A stretch of 38,300 nucleotides of DNA from the NCBI GenBank assembly GCA_949288065.1, contig CASEIL010000011.1, positions 1 through 38,300 on the forward strand, written 5' to 3'. Of the stretch, positions 35,288-38,300 are shown in pieces (positions within the stretch are counted from its first letter, which is position 1; each line of letters opens with the position of its first letter). The position numbers and the translations under genes are program-made. Source of the DNA: an uncultured Phascolarctobacterium sp. (lineage in GTDB: Bacteria > Bacillota > Negativicutes > Acidaminococcales > Acidaminococcaceae). Under the pieces are notes generated by a model. That model was not told where the DNA came from. It was given only the letters and a program-made list of their open reading frames with translations, and did not search any database.

Positions 35288-37090
35288 TTATTTTGCGTTT
35301 TTGGTGCCGTCAATGCCCAGCGCCCTTACCATGCCGAAGAATACCTCGGTGTTATCCATAACGCCGTTAAAGTATTCGCTGCCGGGGCCCATGGCGTTCA
35401 GCAGAATGTCGTCGGCAGAGTGAACTTCCTGCGATTCGTTGGCAGGAATGTTGCCTTTATAGAATTCGCCTTCCAGTTTCGGGTTGGCAATGGCTTTGCC
35501 GTCAGCCCCTACAATAGCCGGGGAAGTCGGGGTTTGTTTAAATTTGTAGTTAATGTTGGTATCCGGGTGGTTGGCAAACTGCACTGCCAAAGTTACATCC
35601 GGGTCCGGGTTATCCGGATAGCCGTCGCCGTCGCGGTCCTCAAAGGTCGGCCAGCCTGCGGCAGCATAGGTGCGTACAGCTTCGCGGCCGGTTTTGCCGT
35701 CCAGTTCGTGATAGGTGCCGGTAATGCTTGCGCCGTGTGCGTGGTCGGCAACCACGATGATGAGGGTATCATTATTTTCAGCGGCAAATTTCTGTGCTAC
35801 ACCAACAGCCTGGTCAAGCTCGATGTTGTCGTAAGCAGCGCGCTGCCAGTCCATGGTGTGCAGCTGTTTATCAACGCAGGCGCCTTCAACCATCAGGAAG
35901 AAGCCGTTTTCGTTTTTGCTCAGGGTGTCGATAGCGCGTTCAGTCATTTCCACAAGGCCGGGCTGGTCGTTAAAGCCGCCGAGTACTTTCGGGTTTTTCA
36001 GCATAGCGCGGTCGATGTATACGTTCATATTATCCAGCTGGTACAAACCAAGGATTTTATCTTCGTCAGCAGGAGTGTTCAAAAGCTCGGTTCTGTTGCC
36101 GGAGAAGGTGTAGCCCAAATCCTGGAATTTTTCTACCACGTTTACGTTATCCTTACGTTTGGAACCGGGCGCATCCATCGGGATGAAGTGGCGGGAGCCG
36201 CCGCCCATAATTACGTCCGGGCGGTGATAATCTTCCGTCATCGTTTCGGCGATGAAGTTCTGTTCCGCACGGCGGCGGGTATGGCTCAGCATAGCTGCCG
36301 GGGTAGCGTCGGTAATGTTAGCAGTGGAAACAATGCCGGTTGCCATACCTTTGGTGCGTTTAACAAGCTCGATAATGTTTTCAACCTTCGGGTCGTCAAA
36401 CGGGTCTTTAGTGCTGTTAGCGTAAACACCCATGGCGTTGTTAACGGATTTTTGGCCGGTCGCATAAGCGGATGCGCTGTTGGCGGAGTCCGTTACAAGA
36501 GAATCATAGCCGGAGGTGGTAATAACTGCCATGTGCGGCATTTTTTCCATATTCAGCAAATCGTTGTATTTGCCATCGCTAAGCCCTTTGGAAAGAATAC
36601 GTGCCATTTCACGGGCTTGCAGGCTCATGCCGTCGCCAACAAACAGAATGACGTTTTTGGCTTTCTTTTTAGCTTTAGCGTCGGTAACGGTGTAATTTAC
36701 CACGTTCTTCTGGCCGCCGCTTACAGCTTCAACGGTAACGTCGCCTGCTTTGTTAAAGGCAACATCAGGGATGCAGTATACGGTTACGCCGTCGGCAGTT
36801 TTAACCTCGCCCTTTTTGCCAAAATAAGTTTCGGCGTCGGTGCCGTTAACAGTTACTTTAAAATCATTGGCAAGGCCTTTAACCTCTACCTGCAAATCAA
36901 AACGCTGGCCCTTTAAAAATTTAGCGCGGTTAATCGGCATTACGCTTACAGGGTTCTTCTCCTGTACGGTGTAACCTGCTGCTTCAACATGCGCGGGCAT
37001 GGTTAAATTAGCTGCTGCGGCGCAGCCAAAAATGCTTAAAAACGCGCAAATAGCGGCTGCGGTTTTTCTTTTCCTGCTGGATAATTTCAT
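35288..37090 (-). CDS. Secreted alkaline phosphatase (PhoA family)
   Basis: The 600-residue enzyme frees phosphate from esters outside the inner membrane. A signal peptide (about residues 1-37) is followed by a strand-rich extra domain (about 45-135) and the phosphatase domain. Metal and catalytic sites are in ILFVGDGMS, VTDSANSASAYATG (nucleophile Ser), MVEGACVDKQLHTMDW and VVADHAHGASITG. Near residue 495 an inserted loop, DRDGDGYPDNPDPD, looks like a calcium-binding DxDxDG loop. The promoter region has a Pho-box-like repeat, so induction by phosphate shortage is likely. The start is the ATG at 37090 with GGAGG upstream. Confidence 0.92.
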   Translation of the reverse strand: MKLSSRKRKTAAAICAFLSIFGCAAAANLTMPAHVEAAGYTVQEKNPVSVMPINRAKFLKGQRFDLQVEVKGLANDFKVTVNGTDAETYFGKKGEVKTADGVTVYCIPDVAFNKAGDVTVEAVSGGQKNVVNYTVTDAKAKKKAKNVILFVGDGMSLQAREMARILSKGLSDGKYNDLLNMEKMPHMAVITTSGYDSLVTDSANSASAYATGQKSVNNAMGVYANSTKDPFDDPKVENIIELVKRTKGMATGIVSTANITDATPAAMLSHTRRRAEQNFIAETMTEDYHRPDVIMGGGSRHFIPMDAPGSKRKDNVNVVEKFQDLGYTFSGNRTELLNTPADEDKILGLYQLDNMNVYIDRAMLKNPKVLGGFNDQPGLVEMTERAIDTLSKNENGFFLMVEGACVDKQLHTMDWQRAAYDNIELDQAVGVAQKFAAENNDTLIIVVADHAHGASITGTYHELDGKTGREAVRTYAAAGWPTFEDRDGDGYPDNPDPDVTLAVQFANHPDTNINYKFKQTPTSPAIVGADGKAIANPKLEGEFYKGNIPANESQEVHSADDILLNAMGPGSEYFNGVMDNTEVFFGMVRALGIDGTKNAK

Positions 37091-37146
37091 AAAACTTTAG
37101 TCCTCCTTTAAACTGGGGTTTGTAATTAGCTTTTTGAATTACCCAT

Positions 37147-37152
37147 ATTATA
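37147..37152 (-). promoter_or_regulatory. -10 element of the alkaline phosphatase promoter
   Basis: A perfect TATAAT on the minus strand with no recognisable -35, as is usual when an activator binds there. Confidence 0.55.
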
Positions 37153-37173
37153 AACAACGCGTTTAAAAAATCC

Positions 37174-37200
37174 GCTTAAATTACGTAAAAAATGTGTAAA
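37174..37200 (-). promoter_or_regulatory. Candidate Pho box (PhoP-type direct repeats)
   Basis: On the minus strand TTTACA (37195-37200), TTTACG (37184-37189) and TTAAGC (37174-37179) repeat every 10-11 bases. They end 21 bases before the TATAAT. Bacillus-type PhoP binds TT(A/C/T)ACA repeats with this period. No phoPR genes are in the window. Confidence 0.5.
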
Positions 37201-37240
37201 AAAAGTAACACCGCCTGCCAGGCTTATGCAAACGGTGTTA
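37198..37240 (-). terminator. Terminator of the C_GCAxxG_C_C gene
   Basis: On the minus strand TAACACCG pairs with CGGTGTTA around a 19-base loop, which itself holds a GCCTGGCAGGC inverted repeat. It is followed by a run of T. It lies just upstream of the phosphatase Pho-box region. Confidence 0.75.
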
Positions 37241-37253
37241 AAAAAGTTTAATG

Positions 37254-37694
37254 TTATTTTAAAAAGCCCTTTGCTTCAAGGTATTCCGCCAAAAAGCGTG
37301 CCATGCGGTTAACCAGCTTTAAGCAGTTCAGCAAATGCTCGCGCGTGTTAAACTCATACGGCATTAAATCCTTACATTCGGAGGAGCCGAATTCCTTAAC
37401 AAACAAATCGTGATATTCCTTGCTGTAAGGGTAAACCTCCGGCAGGGGCTTTTCCTGCGGTGTGGTGCGCCCCACAAAATAGCTGATAATCATAATGGAA
37501 GCCACCAGCGCCCCGCAAACCACTCTGGCGTGACCCATGCCGCCGCCAAACGCCGTAGTCATGCGCAGCGTATCGTCGTTTATTTTTAAGCCGCCCTCAG
37601 TGCGGAAAGCCTGCAAAACTGCCTCGCCGCAATTAAAACCGCTTTTAAAGGCATTGCCCGCCGCCATGCCGATTCTTTCACTCAATTCACTCAT
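37254..37694 (-). CDS. C_GCAxxG_C_C family putative redox protein
   Basis: The 146-residue protein has the family's spaced cysteines: GFNCGEAVLQAF (about residue 22), FGGGMGHARVVCGAL (about residue 60), then C in SSECKDL and LLNCLKLVNR. The family name comes from the C-GCAxxG-C-C pattern and members are thought to bind metal or do redox work; no reaction is known. Here the central motif reads VCGALVAS, a slight variant (A for G). There is no signal peptide. GGAGGGG precedes the ATG. Confidence 0.85.
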   Translation of the reverse strand: MSELSERIGMAAGNAFKSGFNCGEAVLQAFRTEGGLKINDDTLRMTTAFGGGMGHARVVCGALVASIMIISYFVGRTTPQEKPLPEVYPYSKEYHDLFVKEFGSSECKDLMPYEFNTREHLLNCLKLVNRMARFLAEYLEAKGFLK

Positions 37695-37748
37695 ACTATC
37701 CCCTCCTGCACTTTATGGTTTTAGTTAACTATATACTTCGGCATCAGC

Positions 37749-38186
37749 ATGGCAAATCCTTTATTTATTAAGGAAGATTATGAGGAAGGGCTGAGTTTGG
37801 CAAGGCTGAAATTTATAGAAATTATTATGGGCTACAACGGCGCGGATTTTACCCACCTGCCCGGCTATGTGCGCTGCCGTATTCATTTTGCGCTTTATGA
37901 CGAAATGAAAAAAGCGTGGGAGCGAGAAAATAATGAGGCAGCCCTGCCCACCGGCGATGAAACAGAAGCAGCATTTGCCGATAATTTAATAGAACGCGAG
38001 GAACTTGCCATTTTATTAAGGCTGGCGCTTAAAAAGCTGACAGAAAAACAGCGCCGCACCATAAAAGCCTTATATTTTGAAGGCTATACCGGCAAAGAAC
38101 TTGCGGCAAAAGAAAAAATAACGCCTGCCATAGTAAGTAAAAACCATCAGCAGGCGTTAAAAATTTTGCGCAGCAAAATAGCATAA
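37749..38186 (+). CDS. Small sigma-70-like protein
   Basis: The 145-residue protein has an N-terminal part like sigma region 2 (ARLKFIEIIMGYNG...LPGYVRCRIHFALYDEM) and a C-terminal region 4 helix-turn-helix (LTEKQRRTIKALYFEGYTGK, then AAKEKITPAIVSKNHQQAL). It may be an extracytoplasmic-type sigma factor or a related transcription regulator. No anti-sigma gene is next to it. The ATG at 37749 has no ribosome site; the nearest upstream stop in frame is at 37722. A TATACT at 37732-37737 would put the transcript start within a few bases of the ATG, so a leaderless message is possible. Confidence 0.7.
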   Translation: MANPLFIKEDYEEGLSLARLKFIEIIMGYNGADFTHLPGYVRCRIHFALYDEMKKAWERENNEAALPTGDETEAAFADNLIEREELAILLRLALKKLTEKQRRTIKALYFEGYTGKELAAKEKITPAIVSKNHQQALKILRSKIA

Positions 38187-38208
38187 ACAGGTAAATTATA
38201 CAATCAGT

Positions 38209-38280
38209 ACCACCCGTCAAACGGGTGGTTTGACTATGGCTATAAGCCCATGTTACCGGCCAGCGTCTAAAGGCGCTGGC
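38209..38280 (-). mobile_element. Three-hairpin block, possible IS200/IS605 right end with TnpB guide RNA scaffold
   Basis: On the plus strand: a 9-bp perfect stem ACCACCCGT/ACGGGTGGT with a CAA loop (38209-38229), a small GGC/GCC hairpin (38236-38251), and GCCAGCGTC/GGCGCTGGC with a TAAA loop (38259-38280). No terminator tail follows. Compact multi-hairpin blocks of this kind occur at IS200/IS605 ends, where they form the reRNA/omega-RNA scaffold. If so, tnpB would lie to the right on the minus strand, outside the window, and the element would end near 38209, 22 bases past the sigma-like gene. No transposase is visible, so this is tentative. Confidence 0.4.
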
Positions 38281-38300
38281 TTTCACTTTTTGTTCAAGCC

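Noticed and set aside
35420..36916. Long 498-codon open frame on the plus strand opposite the alkaline phosphatase
   Set aside because: It is a mirror of a strongly conserved gene with clear catalytic motifs; there is no ribosome site and the translation looks like antisense sequence.

Overview
The window reads as core chromosome of an anaerobic, Gram-negative-type Firmicute, most likely a member of the Negativicutes close to Acidaminococcaceae such as Phascolarctobacterium. This is an inference. It rests on roughly 50% GC with A+T-rich intergenic regions, strong GGAGG ribosome sites, a T-box riboswitch, a class III ribonucleotide-reductase-type small protein, AbgT and CstA transporters, and several secreted proteins with ordinary Sec signal peptides. 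No phage, integrase or CRISPR array is visible. The only mobile-element hint is at the right edge.

Left part (1-13060). The window opens with two tandem minus-strand promoters and a leader typical of an rRNA operon lying to the left. Next come a B12-binding radical SAM protein (DUF4080) and oligoendopeptidase F (pepF), fired divergently from promoters that share one -10 hexamer. A complete minus-strand arginine pathway follows in the order argC-argJ-argB-argD-argF-argG-argH. A promoter with two ARG-box-like sites 21 bp apart precedes argC, and a second promoter precedes argGH. A plus-strand monofunctional peptidoglycan glycosyltransferase ends the block.

Middle (13110-26230). This holds leuA under a leucine-type T-box (specifier CUC), a CstA transporter, a CNNM/CorC-type membrane protein, a YbjN-like protein, an HD hydrolase and an RlmI-type rRNA methyltransferase. 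A 90-residue protein resembling the C-terminal tail of anaerobic ribonucleotide reductase (NrdD) has two candidate NrdR boxes upstream. A nucleoside-salvage operon (udp, deoB and an unknown exported protein) follows. Then a LysR regulator stands divergent to a small ORF and a secreted dienelactone-hydrolase-like protein, with an 18-bp palindrome between them.

Right part (26247-38300). A tightly overlapped minus-strand operon carries an AbgT-type transporter, a free-standing M20 dimerisation domain, an M20D amidohydrolase, a secreted DUF3089 hydrolase, an L-asparaginase and a beta-carbonic anhydrase. It looks like a unit for taking up and hydrolysing amides. Then come a DUF3298 exported protein, a MacB-like ABC transporter with a secreted CPFC-motif partner, a secreted alkaline phosphatase with a Pho-box-like promoter, a C_GCAxxG_C_C protein and a small sigma-70-like protein. 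The last 100 bases form a three-hairpin block that may be the end of an IS200/IS605 (TnpB) element.

The best leads are the NrdD-tail protein with its NrdR-like boxes, the isolated M20 lid-domain gene inside the amidohydrolase operon, the terminator buried in the coding sequence downstream of the phosphatase, and the hairpin block at the right edge. All identifications come from reading motifs; no database search was run.
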